Shown in pieces: positions 31,634-42,405 of a stretch of 64,000 bases of DNA; position 1 is the stretch's first letter, and the number at the start of each line of letters is the position of its first letter. The translations under genes and the position numbers were made by a program. Below the pieces are notes generated by a model, which was not told the DNA's origin, did not search any database, and saw only the letters and a program-made list of their open reading frames with translations. Origin of the DNA: Prostheceraeus crozeri (lineage: Eukaryota > Platyhelminthes > Polycladida > Euryleptidae); assembly GCA_907163375.1 (NCBI GenBank), contig CAJQUW010013637.1, positions 372,001 to 436,000 on the forward strand. The letters are read 5' to 3'.

Positions 31634-32347
31634 TCATGCCATTGATCAAAATGAGATCGCACTTGCCTGGCTTGCGAACCACTGTAAAGCAGAGCATGGA
31701 GCTAATTAGGCTCGATTTGCAGCCCAAGGCCTGTTCCTGCCGCTCATGTGCGCCAAGCGCGATGCGCTTTTTGTCCACGCACAAATGACAGGAAAACAAC
31801 GGCGAGATGTACTAAGTGCTCTTTTTTTGTTTGTATGAAGCATGTTGTCAGATGTTGCCCCAACTGCCCGTCATAAGGAAATTATTTTGATTCAGACACT
31901 TTGTTATTATTGAATTATTCCTGGGGTGTAAAATTCCCCGTAACGTACGTTGATATAAAATTTGAGATAGATTTCTGAGAATTTTGATTTTAAGGAAGCT
32001 TTTCTAGCACAATGCAGCATCAACCAAATAAATAAAAGTCAAGAAGTAACAGCGCTCAAATCTGTTGGGAACATTTTATACCAGCTGCTTAAACATCGAT
32101 GGGGTGTAAAACACCCCGCAACGTACACGAACCGTTAAAAAATACTGAGGTAGTCCATACTTCTTCTTCATACTGTAGAAGGTGTCACATTAGCCCATTG
32201 CACGCATCTATCCGTGTTGCATTTGCTCAGGATGTATCTATTGCATTTCATTTTTATGCTACATGTCATCAACCTGCAAATATTACTACCCTTTCAGTAA
32301 TAAAAAAATCAAGTGGGTAACTCGACGTCAATACATTCCTTTTATAG
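31634..32347. other. pB2 right arm and hAT-A intron 2, 3' part
   Basis: 31923 GGGGTGTAAAATTCCCC is an internal, imperfect copy of the pB2 terminal palindrome followed by GTAACGTACG. After the TTAA at 32135 this is plain intron. Confidence 0.55.
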
Positions 32348-32534
32348 GTGGACCAGTCAACGTGCTTGCTTGAATGTCTTCGTAAATAACTACGAAATTT
32401 TCTGTCGTATTGTCGACAATAACAAGACCCCTGACAACATCAAGCTCCTACTCGACAACAGTGGTCTTTTCTCTGAAGCAAAGCACATGTTGAACCAGCT
32501 GGACCACGTTGCGATCGCTCTCAACAATTTCCAA
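32348..32534 (+). CDS. hAT-A exon (third)
   Basis: Begins with the G that completes Arg of NETR, then W-TSQRACLNVFVNNYEIF, GLFSEAKHMLNQLDHVAIAL and NNFQ, ending in phase 0 before GTAAGT. This is the TRW.S.......F..N segment of hAT transposases. Confidence 0.88.
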
Positions 32535-33067
32535 GTAAGTTATATACACAGTCAGTTAGAACTACATGTGGCATTAAGCCTAAGACAATTGAAAATGTGT
32601 ATTTTATAGTTGAATGCAAGTGCATGACATTAGTTCGTCAACATGAACATCTATCATACCCGATAGTTTATCAACACAGTACTGATTAATCAGTTAAAGT
32701 TTTATCTGATTGCATTAATTGTGCGGTAATCATAATGGATAGATTGATCAATATCTTTGCTCATTGAACTGAATAAATCACAATGTGATAAAAACATAAC
32801 ATAATTATGATGACTGATCATAACATCCGATTTGAATGTTGTCAATTGCATGCTTATTTGACAAAAAACACTTTGAAAAAACACATTTAAGTACTCATCG
32901 ACAGAATTGCACCACATGCACACGTGATTGACTACGTAATGTGCGCATTGTATGCACGTACTTACATTTACACCTGCAATCCTTGGCGTGTAAGCACATG
33001 GGCCATCCCCTTCGAAGCACAACAGAATAGTCTACTTATAGTAACGTACTCTTATTCCTTCTTTCAG
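32535..33067. other. hAT-A intron 3
   Basis: GTAAGT ... TTTCAG. AT-rich, no insertion recognised. Confidence 0.7.
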
Positions 33068-33413
33068 AGTGACGATTCAAATTTATCGGACTGTGTTCGC
33101 TCCTGGCTTATGCTTTTTACGAACGACTCGTTGATCCCAAAACAGGATGTTCGTGATGAAGTGGAAAGGAGGTTTCGGCAGATAGTCACGGTGTGGCACA
33201 ACTTGGCCTACCTACTCGACCCCCGACAAAAATGATACATGGCCAAAGCTACCGACTGATCTCGAAGAAGAAACACGCGAAAATGTCCATGACATGGGGG
33301 ACAACTTGATCCATGCCACAGCATCCTATGAAATGGAAGACACCGAGGCGTATCCTCGATTGGCATTTTCGCCATCGCTAAAAAACATGCCACCCTCGAA
33401 GTATTGGGCATAC
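33068..33413 (+). pseudogene. hAT-A exon (fourth), frameshifted and interrupted
   Basis: SDDSNLSDCVRSWLMLF and FRQIVTVWHNLAYLLDPR continue the third exon in phase. The frame changes at the C/A runs near 33220-33235, then KLPTDLEEETRENVHDMGDN and KNMPPSKYWAY follow. The exon is cut at 33413 by hAT-C, which duplicated GGGCATAC. After 37991 the frame resumes with IAK. Confidence 0.82.
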
Positions 33414-33513
33414 CAGGGGCGCGGGAACCATGGGGGCAGTGGGGGCAGCTGCCCCCACAATAAAACCTCTCTGGGGGCAAGCCATACATCTTGCCCCCAC
33501 AATAAATAATTGA

Positions 33514-34278
33514 AGTAGTAAAATCTGTTATAAACGCTAGACGATCGTAGATTAAAAAGAAGAACTTATTTCCCTTAAAAATCGGTTCATGGATTTAAAT
33601 ATCGTATTGTTTATCGCAACGCAATGGTATAGTGTTCATGATGTATATCCTCGTCATTTATTGACCTGACAAGTGACTACCTTTCTGAATTAAGATAATG
33701 ATTTTAAGACTCGAAACAACAGACACTTTATACATCGAAAAATATCATGCAAATAGTGGAAGTATGAAGTGTGTGCCAAACCGCATACTTCTAGTGTTTG
33801 CAGTGTAATGAAAAAGAGACGCTGCGTCAGCGTGCATGCGTCACTACCACGATTGAAATCGATCAATATTTCTTTTTGTCGAAGTCTATCATTCCACGCC
33901 AATCTGCGGTTACTTCGCTCACTTGCAGGCTGCTCCGCGGTTGTGTATTAAGTTTCTACTGTGATAACGTGTCTAGTTGTTTATTACTTTGCTGAGAGTT
34001 GCTCTTACGTTTCCAATTATTGACTCCAAATCATCTTTTTATGGTGTTGCGGGTATTGTGCAATTTTCAATCTTGGTAAGTTAACAATACTTGTGTGACA
34101 CAATTTTTGTGAGAATTACATATTGTATTAATAATTGATATGATTATTGTGATATATCGTCACAACTGCTTGCCAAAAATAGAAAAAAACAAAGCATTTA
34201 CTGCAGTCAACATACCGTGACGTTCGCAAGTTCGATTTACACACAGTAATCATCAATAAATGCAAATTTTAAGCTTAC
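33514..34278. other. hAT-C 5' region
   Basis: AT-rich, no gene recognised. Confidence 0.4.
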
Positions 34279-34446
34279 TTATAAATCATAGCATTCCGGA
34301 CAAATAAAGTTAAATTCCTCTTCACCTCCATCAATTAAACCGAAACATTCCTCGTGTATCCAATTCTGACAGAGACTACACTGTCTCATATATAACTTCT
34401 CTTCTGTTTCGCAAACTTTGCAATACCACGATTCATCAATTTTGAC
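34279..34446 (-). pseudogene. PHD-finger fragment
   Basis: The minus strand reads DESWYCKVCETEEKLYMRQC, SLCQNWIHEECF and FNFICPECYDL before a stop. The Cys4-His-Cys3 spacing fits a PHD finger such as ends pogo-type transposases. It differs from the finger at 28457, so it derives from another family. It borders the inverted-repeat element at 34588 and may be the remnant of its autonomous relative. Confidence 0.6.
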
Positions 34447-34587
34447 TTGTTGTGAGGTACGTACGGGCTTATATTTTGTGTACCAATATCAGACAAACAA
34501 GACACCAGGAATGCATACTGAGACAAGTTAAGGACAATGCTTCGAAAGTCAGTGAAGAAAGCATCTTAAGAAGTCCTATAAAGCAAG

Positions 34588-34993
34588 TCGGGTAATAAGG
34601 CCCAGGCCTTATTAGCCCCACTATACCTGGGCCTTATTACCCGACATGCTATCGATCTTTAAAAAGTGTTGTCACAATAACATAAACACTTAGAAAAATA
34701 ATTGTTTTTCTGTTTTTTCGTTAAGCATTTATCACTGAAATATTGGCAAGTAAAAAAATTAATGTGTTAATTAATTGAAGAATTATCTTGAATCAAATTA
34801 AAACTAAATTTTAGATCAAAACTAGAATTTAAGGATTTTTTATTTCCGGTCATGGTTTTAAGCGAATAAGTAGATCAAATACAGAACAATTTTTGTTCAT
34901 AGCTTGAAATTAACTATATTTTCACAAAAATCAAGTAAAACAAGCATTCGATTAGTAGTTTATCAGATATTGCAAGTGGGCCTTATTACCCGA
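34588..34993. mobile_element. miniature element with terminal and internal inverted repeats
   Basis: The left end TCGGGTAATAAGGCCCA is inverted at the right end TGGGCCTTATTACCCGA. A further copy, CCTGGGCCTTATTACCCGAC (about 34627), forms a 20-bp perfect hairpin with the left end. Non-coding. Target duplication unclear. Confidence 0.65.
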
Positions 34994-35165
34994 AGGTACA
35001 TTAATTAGGATCGATTACTTTATACGACCAATTAAATTGCATTACATTATTGACAATTCATGGGCCCAAGCAATCATATCTTTTCATGAAACATCATAAG
35101 TGATTCTTATAAAATCATAAATCCTAAAACCTCCACCCGCAAAATTTTTCTTGCAAGTAAAACTA

Positions 35166-35947
35166 CAGTGTGTTTAAAAAATGGCTAATTCTAATATACA
35201 GTAATGTCTAAAATTTATTCAAACTGTTGTTACAAACTATTTAGAATTTATTATTTTTCTTTTAATTAGGGCCTGGCCCTTAAAAGTGCCGATGGTTCGT
35301 TCTCTAATACTTTGTAATTTCACCATTAAGGAGAAATTGTTTAAAATCTGTGTAAAATTAAACTGTTGTTAACTCTTTACGTCGGTCAAGTAATAAAACA
35401 GTTCGCTTTCAATTCATAAACTAAATAGCAACTGGCAAGAAAACTAAAAATAATAGAACAATAAACTTTCGTTCACTCAATTAACATAAACTTACGCACG
35501 TGCAACGAAAGTCGGAAAGCAACATTCATCAAAAGTACAGAAATTCAATAGAAAGAAAAAAACGTAAATATTGTTGACCTTTGAAGCGCAATTACTCAGC
35601 AAGTAATAAACAAAGTTTTATAATTTCTTTTTTAAATTAAAGAAGCTTTCAACGATTATAATACATAGAAATTTCAATCAAATAAGCTTATCTTTGTTAC
35701 TTTTTTTGCAAGCACTTTAATTTTTTTTCAATTTTATGTTTTAAATAGCCTATCAGTATAAAAATGTCTTTATCTCTGAAAGTAATAACGTTTTGAAGTT
35801 ATAAATTAAGTCAAATGAAGCCACGGGTGTATTTTAAATTATAAAATTCAATTAAAAAATTCAATGCATAAATACTGATATTAAAGTAATGAGAGTTAGT
35901 CAATTAAAGGAATGCTCGTTGAAAATAGCCATTTTTTAAACACACTG
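35166..35947. mobile_element. Tc1/mariner-type miniature element
   Basis: TIR CAGTGTGTTTAAAAAATGGC (continuing TA) is perfectly inverted at the right end. TA at 35164-35165 and 35948-35949. AT-rich and non-coding between. Confidence 0.85.
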
Positions 35948-36131
35948 TAGTTCTTTGGAACAGATGAGTCATTCTTGTATTGTGGAGAGAAAGAAATTGT
36001 GCCGTTTTCAGCCTTAAGGCAATAGGATTAGGACCTATTGATTATGAAGACTTATCTATTTAGACATTTATGTACTATGTCTAATATGCCCAAAATTTAA
36101 TGTAATATTGTTTTTTTCAGAGGCATCAATT

Positions 36132-37695
36132 ATGAGTGGCAAACCTCCAAACAAGCGCATGAGACAAGCTACTCTATCCTTTCCTGCTGCACCTTCAGCT
36201 GAAGTAGACGTGAACAGTCAACTTTTGTCGAAAAGTTCAACGGACAGTACAAGATTTAGCTCTGATAATTTAGCTGATGTGATTGTTTCAACTGATACAA
36301 GCATTGAAAATCCAGGATCTGCTGTTAAACAGTCAGACACTGTACCGTCCGAGCCATTTCATCCGTCTTCAGATTACAAATTTCCTATACATGATTCTCG
36401 ATCTTGTCACTTTGAATGGTTTTCCGAGTGGAAATGGCTGCATTATAATGTAGAAAAAGATGCAGTGTTCTGTTTTTTGTGCTTATCTACATTACATAAG
36501 AACTTAATACATGCAAAAGAAAATAAATCTCAAATGTCCTTTGTGGAAACTGGGTTCAGTAATTGGAAAAAAGGGCCCGAAAGATTTCGAATCCATGAAT
36601 CGAGTGATAATCACCAAAAAGCATCTGAGAAACTTACTAGTTCTTCTCGAAAAGGCATAGATGTTATTCTCAATGATAGTACACAACAAAAAAAGGCATT
36701 ACATAAAATGGGTCTGGACCTTATATTCTCTGCGGTGTTTTATCTCGGGCAAGATGGCATGTCTTTTCGCGGTCATGATCATAAAGATGGTCCATTTTAT
36801 GACCTTGTAATTGAAATGGCAAGAAAGAATTCAGATTTACTTTCCTGGTTTCAGAAACGAGATAGTTTTCTATCAGATACCATCCAAAACGAGATTATAG
36901 AAATGGTGTCCCACGAAACTTTGCGTGAAATTATGAAAGATGCCAACAGCAGTCATTTCTTCGGCATCACCGCGGATGGCACGACAGATTTGTCAGGTGC
37001 AGAACAATTTGCAACATGTATACAATACGTGTACAAGAAATTGGTGTCAAAAACTGTATTTGTTGGATTCTACAATCCTCCCGACACGAGAGGAGAAACG
37101 CTGGCAAATACAATAGTTGATGTATTAATTCGGCTGACGATTCCCTTGAGCAAACTGGCCGGTTTTTCATTTGATACAGCAGCAGCAGCAATTCTGCTCA
37201 GATGGCTTAAAGTTAGCGGTCCTTAGAGAAGAAGCGATTCTCGAAGCTGCTCGACAGCGCCAAACAATACCGAACATACATGTAGACCAACTTCAACTGC
37301 CACCTGTTTTCGACAAAACAAGACTGGAATTTCAGCTTCAACAGTTGAATGATTTGGTGCTAAATGAAAAAATGGCTGAACCGACCATACGTGAAATTGC
37401 TAAGGTCATCGGTCAGAAAGACATTCTCGTTCAGACTCTATTTTCAGAGGTTATTCGACTCTTATCTCTGTGTCTTTCTCAGCCATCTTCAAACGCATCT
37501 TCGGAGAGAGCCTTCTCTGCACTCCGGCGACTAAAAACTTGGCAGCGATCAACTATCGGGCAAAAGCGTATAACTCATCTTGCCATCATGTCAACAAACC
37601 GAGACGTGTTGCGGTCTTTAGATCGTAATAAGCTCATGCGCGATTTTATCAGTCGTACTGCGGAGAGACGTGCTGTCTTTGGGCAACTTGATTAG
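36132..37695 (+). pseudogene. hAT-C transposase (TTF/ZMYM type), internally deleted
   Basis: Starts MSGKPPNKRMRQATLSF after a TTTTTTCAG acceptor-like site. The TTF-type zinc finger region is FEWFSEWKWLHYNVEKDAVF, CFLCL, GFSNWKKGPERFRIHESSDN. The catalytic start is HFFGITADGTTDLSGAEQFA. At about 37180, in a CAG run, the protein jumps from GFSFDTAAAA to a region far downstream, with a frame change. The tail carries the dimerisation segment QPSSNASSERAFSALRRLKT. Relatives are usually 700-800 residues, so roughly 250 are missing. Non-autonomous copy. Confidence 0.88.
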
Positions 37696-38458
37696 ACTAT
37701 TTTACCATATTTTGTTAAATTCGTCTGTGTATATAGGTGTATCGCAATTTTATATTCTATGTTTTTGCAACTTTTCATCAATAAAATTCATGACATTATT
37801 ATGTACTTCTTACTTTACCCAAAGTATCTAGCGTTCATAATTTAAACTTACAGAAACCTATGTAGACTGCACTACGACTCTAAAGTAATGTCATAAATAG
37901 AGCAACTGTATATTGCTTACATATGTCATAGCAGAAACAATATTTTTTGCCCCCACAATCAAAAAATCGTTCCCGCGCCCCTGGGGCATACATTGCCAAA
38001 GTGAAACATGTAGAATTTTTCAACATTGTGCCCTAGTAACTATAATACAACATAGCCAACAAATTAAACGGTCGTTCATTGATATTTATTTGGTAGGCTA
38101 ATAGTGAATCGAATTTTTCCATGAGACATGTTTTGTTCAAACTTTTCCTTTGCAATTTTACACGTATCCATAAATCAATTGTTGTGAGGTGACTGTACAT
38201 GTAGGCCTAGATCGTGATTGATGGGATAATCGGCAATCATTTCGACTATTGTTCCTTTACATCGGAAAATTCGCTTACTAGTATCCAGCAGTCCAAAAGA
38301 AAAATGCATCTTTTATTGAGGATTAAGTGGACTAATCGCTCTTAAGAAGCATAATACTGGCACAGCTATTACTTCATATAATATAAGCCTACTGCCTAGC
38401 CTAATGTGCCTATTTCAATGATTGATGCATAATCTATATTTTATTTAGCCGGTTTCAG
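37696..38458. other. hAT-C right arm, short hAT-A exon end and last hAT-A intron
   Basis: hAT-C ends at 37983. 37992-38003 completes the fourth hAT-A exon (IAK); the intron runs to TTTCAG at 38458. No other gene. Confidence 0.55.
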
Positions 38459-38725
38459 GTCGGCAAAGCTGACGGACCGAAGAAATTTACCACAATGATG
38501 AGTAGGATATTTGCTCTCCCGCCATCATCCGCTGGGATTGAGCGGATATTCTCGACAGTTGGATTGGTACAACCTAAGTTGAGAAATCGACTGGACATCA
38601 AGAAAGTCGGGAGGCTGGTCTCAAGGCTATTGCGACGAGAAGGGCCACTGGTGAACTGGAAGAAGTTTTTGACTTATGATTTTCCTTTGTTTCTTTGTTT
38701 CGTGACTATCACTACTGAATATTGA
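38459..38725 (+). CDS. hAT-A last exon (dimerisation domain)
   Basis: After TTTCAG: VGKADGPKKFTTMMSRIFAL, PPSSAGIERIFSTVGLVQPK, LRNRLDIKKVGRL and a stop at 38723. P.SSA..ER.FS..G is the hAT C-terminal dimerisation signature. Phase 0 joins to IAK before the intron. Confidence 0.88.
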   Translation, partial: VGKADGPKKFTTMMSRIFALPPSSAGIERIFSTVGLVQPKLRNRLDIKKVGRLVSRLLRREGPLVNWKKFLTYDFPLFLCFVTITTEY

Positions 38726-38759
38726 TGTAATTAGTAAGCTGATTTTGCTGATAAATATG

Positions 38760-38876
38760 TTTTGTTTCAATAAAACCCGGCGGGTTTTTCCTTTGAGTTT
38801 CGCCCGCGGGCGGGCGGGTGGATAAAACCCGAAACCGGGAGGGCGGGTTAAACCCGGTGACCAACCCTGGCACTGA
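38760..38876 (-). repeat. hAT-A right terminal repeat region
   Basis: Rich in CCCG/GGGCGGG words. Read from the outside in it begins CAGGGTTGGTCACCGGGTTT, a typical hAT end. I did not find its left partner in the window. Confidence 0.6.
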
Positions 38877-38943
38877 CAAACCCAGCAATTGCATTGAACT
38901 CCTTGAAGTTTTGATGACAAATTGCCATACTGACACCTTACTG
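38877..38943 (+). repeat. hAT fragment shared with 46912-46980
   Basis: AATTGCATTGAACTCCTTGA and the following 40 bases (to TACTGACACCTTA) are nearly identical to 46928-46981. It translates CIELLEVLMTNCHTDTL, part of a hAT C-terminus. hAT-A seems to have inserted beside it. Confidence 0.6.
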
Positions 38944-38980
38944 AGTATCTGAAAGAAAAGTAAACGGCATTGAGTTAGAA

Positions 38981-39500
38981 ATGAATCGAATCGTGAAAGA
39001 GACACCACATTTTCTATTGAATGAAATAATGGAGGAAGACTTGCAGGAAATGATTATTGTTGACGAAGATGCTCATGATGAATGCAATATGTTGATATTT
39101 GTTAGAAGGAAGAATGACGACATATATACAAAGACGCCGAATATTGAGAACTACGTTGAGGAAACTCCTCGATTCTAAGCTGAAGGTGACTTCAAACACA
39201 CTTTCGTGTCAATCGTCAAATAGCAGAGTACTTATTGCAAGTAACAGAAGCAAGAGATGGGATCATCAAGAATGACAACAGAACAGGACGGACATCTGTG
39301 TCACCTGTGAAACAACTATTGATTTTCCTCGATATGGGTCACGAAAGTTAGCAGTAACAGCTGGATACAAAATACGGCATCAGTGTTGGGTTGGTTAATG
39401 GAGTTGTTCATCATTTATCGAAGATTTTTGTTGTAGAACAGTCTTAAAACATTGTTAAGTGGCCCGCGATAGAAGAGGCTGCAAGAAATGCTGCAGCAGT
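38981..39500 (+). pseudogene. PIF/Harbinger transposase relic
   Basis: DDIYTKTPNIENYVEETPRF, then (frame changes) RVNRQIAEYLLQVTEARDG, RTSVSPVKQLLIFLDMG, the VGLVNGVVHHLS-like stretch and IVKWPAIEEAARNAA. This order matches the N-terminal half of animal Harbinger transposases (FR.....E.LL, L....QLL..L...G, V..II.WP). At least three breaks. The DDE domain is missing. Confidence 0.6.
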
Positions 39501-39504
39501 AGAA

Positions 39505-39655
39505 GAAAAAAGATTTCAATGGTTCAAGCAATTCCAATCTTGGACCTGTAATGACTGGACGAAAGTCGTGTGGTCAGATGAGTCAACGATACGGCAATTC
39601 GCATCATACGGTTCTTTCGTCAGGCGTCCTAAGGACACCAAATATTATTTCTAAC
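39505..39655 (+). pseudogene. Tc1 transposase scrap
   Basis: RFQWFKQFQSWTCNDWTKVV then WSDESTIRQFASYGSFVRRP: the first catalytic block of a Tc1-like DDE domain (W.KV.WSDES). Directly joined to the Harbinger relic. Confidence 0.65.
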
Positions 39656-40266
39656 ATCACAACTGATTCTGGCGTGGTGGTGAATCTGGTGCCCCTGACT
39701 GTCGTGCGATCCGCTTGCAGATTCATCACCGTTGACGAACTTTTCCAATTCTTTACCAGAGATCGCGATGTCATCAGCTCCTAACATGATAAATTTTCTC
39801 ATTTCAAAAAAATCATTCATGCTATTTAGTTTCACACTGTATTAAACAAAATTCACAAATCCTTTAAAGAAAATTTCATCAGTTTCATGCACACTTTATC
39901 ATTTCAGCAGTGGAGGGGAGGGGAAAATATATCTGGTCCGCAAATCGCCAAGCCTAGCATTGGCCGTTCTCTCGTCCAATGACAACTTTGGTGATTCTTA
40001 GGACACGGAGGGAGGAGAGGGGAGGCAAGGGGAGGGGACATGTACTCTGAAAGGTGTTCCCTCACTACTTCCAAATTTTCAATTTTTCACTGATCAAAAA
40101 AACTTAGAAAAATTTACCGTGTCCGCAAATCGAAAAAAATTTACTTGGTCGATGGCTTGTCCAGTAGCGTTTCAGTATTTCAATATGCAAGTTAAGGTGC
40201 TCTGACAGGATTTTTCACTCCTCCGTTCACTCATCATTTTGTTTTTAGCAACTTCCTTCATTAATA
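39656..40266. other. spacer with purine-rich tracts
   Basis: GGAGGGGAGGGG-type tracts at 39911-39925 and 40005-40040. TCCGCAAATCG occurs at about 39934 and 40122. No gene. Confidence 0.4.
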
Positions 40267-41103
40267 ATGTATTCGGTCACCAAGAACGTCCGTGCCTGCG
40301 ACCTGTCCATTTCCTCCATCCAGCAGATTGGTACCACCTTTTGGTACCGATATATCTCCCTGAAAGGAGAACGATTCGCGGTGCAGATACCGGATTTTGT
40401 CGGCAGTGCTCCTACTCGTTCGTTTTGTAACAATTACCGATCCCTTCTAATCCCAAAGGCCGTCCTCCAAGATATATTCACAGTCGAAGCTTTCGCTGAA
40501 GCGGCATTCGAGTTGCCAGGTAATGCCCCGCAAATCTGGCATGAGACGTGCAGTAACGGCCAGTTTCTCTTCCGCGTATTCGATTATTCGCGGGAGAGGC
40601 TCTTTATAAAAATGGCCGAGAATGTTTCTGTCTTTGATGGCCAGCGCAATCCAATATCGCCGGACCAACTGGGGCATGGATTATATTCGTGCATTATTCT
40701 CGTGCGAGGCATGTACATCGGCTCACACGGCGATAGAGTTGACAAATTCGCGTCACTACAGTTAGTCATCACTCAGGTGATGTACACCAAGCAGTCCCCG
40801 GGCCGTGACTCTTGTCGCTTTCTCCCCGACGAAAGAGAAGAAGAAGAATTGCCGGCACAAGCGTCTCTGTTTTGTGACACTATGAACTCGAATTTAGATC
40901 TGGTGCAATTTTTGCCTCCTCCAGAGTCTGTGCCCTCTGGTGTTACGAAGTTGGCGCAAGTTTTGCCTCCGCGAGAACCTGCGGTCTCTGGTGTTTCGAA
41001 GTGCAGACCAAAGACCAGTAAAAAACGGTCCAGTACCCAGGCGTCTCTTGATCCGCCCACGGTAATTCATCAGCCGGAACAATTGTGGCCCGGTCAATTT
41101 TGA
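40267..41103 (+). CDS. intronless ORF, 278 aa, possible virus-derived gene
   Basis: A single uninterrupted frame from ATG to stop. The first 190 residues look like a folded domain: MYSVTKNVRACDLSISSIQQ at the start, then VFDGQRNPISPDQLGHGLYS and FASLQLVITQVMYT, a VFD...L..G.....I...G......Q..I.QV pattern that reminds me of small proteins of DNA viruses and virus-like elements. The last 90 residues are Pro/Ser/Lys-rich with two imperfect repeats (VQFLPPPESVPSGVTK, AQVLPPREPAVSGVSK). Codon use is visibly more GC-rich than the flanks. No other viral gene and no terminal repeats were seen nearby. The family is not identified; it looks whole. Confidence 0.45.
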   Translation: MYSVTKNVRACDLSISSIQQIGTTFWYRYISLKGERFAVQIPDFVGSAPTRSFCNNYRSLLIPKAVLQDIFTVEAFAEAAFELPGNAPQIWHETCSNGQFLFRVFDYSRERLFIKMAENVSVFDGQRNPISPDQLGHGLYSCIILVRGMYIGSHGDRVDKFASLQLVITQVMYTKQSPGRDSCRFLPDEREEEELPAQASLFCDTMNSNLDLVQFLPPPESVPSGVTKLAQVLPPREPAVSGVSKCRPKTSKKRSSTQASLDPPTVIHQPEQLWPGQF

Positions 41104-41204
41104 TCTGAAGGCCATTATTTCGTGTGCATAATTTGCAATTCCTCTGTGGTGGATGGCCTTTTTAATTGGTATGTAATAAAATATTTGCTGCTAATCAATA
41201 TGTG

Positions 41205-41650
41205 GTACTATATTCTTCAAATATTCTTCCGTCACTTAGAGTGGTGCACAAAAGTGAACCTACCTTACTGGGAGCTCCAATGTCAGAGAAATGTGCTCTT
41301 GACATAATTTCTAGGAAGTCCATTTATCAAATATGCGAACGCTTGAAATTTGTCAACAGGCATATGGCTCCCTTTTTGTTAGAAAACTGCTTCCTGATTC
41401 CAAGACTTGTATATCTTCTACGAACATTTCCCTATTTCGAGAAGTCATCATACTTGTCGGATTTAGACTCTACAATCAAATCATGTGTAGAATCAATCTT
41501 AAATGTATCCCTAGAAGGAAACTCATGGAAACAATCAAAGCTTCCAATACGATATGGTGGACTTGGTGTACGACAAGCTTCTGATATAGCCCGACCAGCA
41601 TTCATATCTTCAATAGCAGCATCCAGTGAACTTGTATTGAAAATCCTTTA
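41205..41650 (+). mobile_element. LINE reverse-transcriptase C-terminal fragment
   Basis: LLGAPMSEKCALDIISRK, FVNRHMAPFLLENCFLIPRL, VYLLRTFPYFEKS, SWKQSKLPIRYGGLGVRQAS and PAFISSIAASSELV match the region after the catalytic fingers in many animal non-LTR elements (FLL.N...P...YLLR..P, W.QA.LP...GGLG.R....ALPAF..S). Both ends are truncated. Confidence 0.8.
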
Positions 41651-41717
41651 TACAAGGATTAAAATTTATAGGCTGCATTACATGTTAGGGATAATGTGTC
41701 TTTGCGTGCATCTTTGA

Positions 41718-42405
41718 AAATGATGTGAATCGTGAGAAAGGTTACTAAAATAGCCTCATTTCCATATTTCTGACGCCAACAAACAACGACATCACATGGA
41801 GCGCAAAGTAGTGAACAGACCATCATCAAAAAATTGCAAAATTAATCAAAACCCTACTGTGTCAACAACTTCCGAACAAGAATATACTACTGACTTATGA
41901 ATACCTGACTGTTTCATTTTTCCCGATCAGTAAAACGTAGGGTTAACACAGTTAAAGGGAATTCGGATTCCGAGAAATACAAGATGTGAAAATAGCGACT
42001 ATGAGGAAGTAGAAATGCGTCAGTTTCTCTTTTGGATATGCGACGGGCCTACAGGACAATCAAATAAAAAAGTACTACCTGCTTGTGTTTAAAATGCCAT
42101 TCGAGATAAGTTCCTTAGAATGGTTTTGTGGGAGTTTGCGTGTGCATGTTAGAACTACTATTGTTCATGGATATCTGGCTTGCATGTGCGTGCGCAGTGT
42201 GTTGCGTTCTTCCCATTTTATCTTTGTCATGTTATGTGAAATATAAGACACTCACGGTCAAACAGTTGCCTTGGTTCATCATATTGTACTGTAAATACGA
42301 AGCTTTCTTCATTGTGATCATTCGTGTGCGTAACAAATCTGGCGGTGACGACAAGAGACATTATAGTGGTCATTTTCGCTGGTGTATCCTCTAAAGTTGA
42401 ACGTA
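41718..42405. other. spacer
   Basis: No gene recognised. The small open frame at 42128-42394 is hydrophobic and without signature. Confidence 0.4.

Larger units (their letters stand above)
26798..32134 (+). mobile_element. piggyBac pB2, decayed, hosting a pogo-like element
   Basis: The right end GTACACGAACCG is followed by TTAA (32135-32138). Reading inward both ends share GTGTACGTTGC and then the palindrome GGGGTGTTTTACACCCC (26815-26831; 32101-32117). The left TTAA has decayed to TTTT, or the true left end is the TTAA at 26692. Contains pieces of one transposase. The pogo-like insertion is at 28075-30286. Confidence 0.75.
33414..37983 (+). mobile_element. hAT-C element with miniature insertions
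   Basis: Exact target duplication GGGCATAC at 33406-33413 and 37984-37991. 15-bp TIR CAGGGGCGCGGGAAC at both ends, with TGCCCCCACAAT repeats just inside. The transposase at 36132-37695 has a large internal deletion. Two miniature elements (34588-34993, 35166-35947) and a PHD fragment lie in its 5' part. Confidence 0.95.
9045..38876 (+). mobile_element. hAT-A: old intron-bearing hAT element stretched over 30 kb
   Basis: Five exon pieces of one DUF659-type hAT transposase lie in order at 9045-9269, 26434-26633, 32348-32534, 33068-33413 plus 37992-about 38003, and 38459-38725. They join in phase. A CCCGCCC-rich right end finishing GTGACCAACCCTG at 38876 looks like its terminal inverted repeat. 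The left end and the N-terminal (BED finger) exon were not found. It hosts hAT-B and a mariner relic in intron 1, piggyBac pB2 in intron 2 and hAT-C inside exon 4. It may be a dead transposon or a former domesticated gene. Confidence 0.75.
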
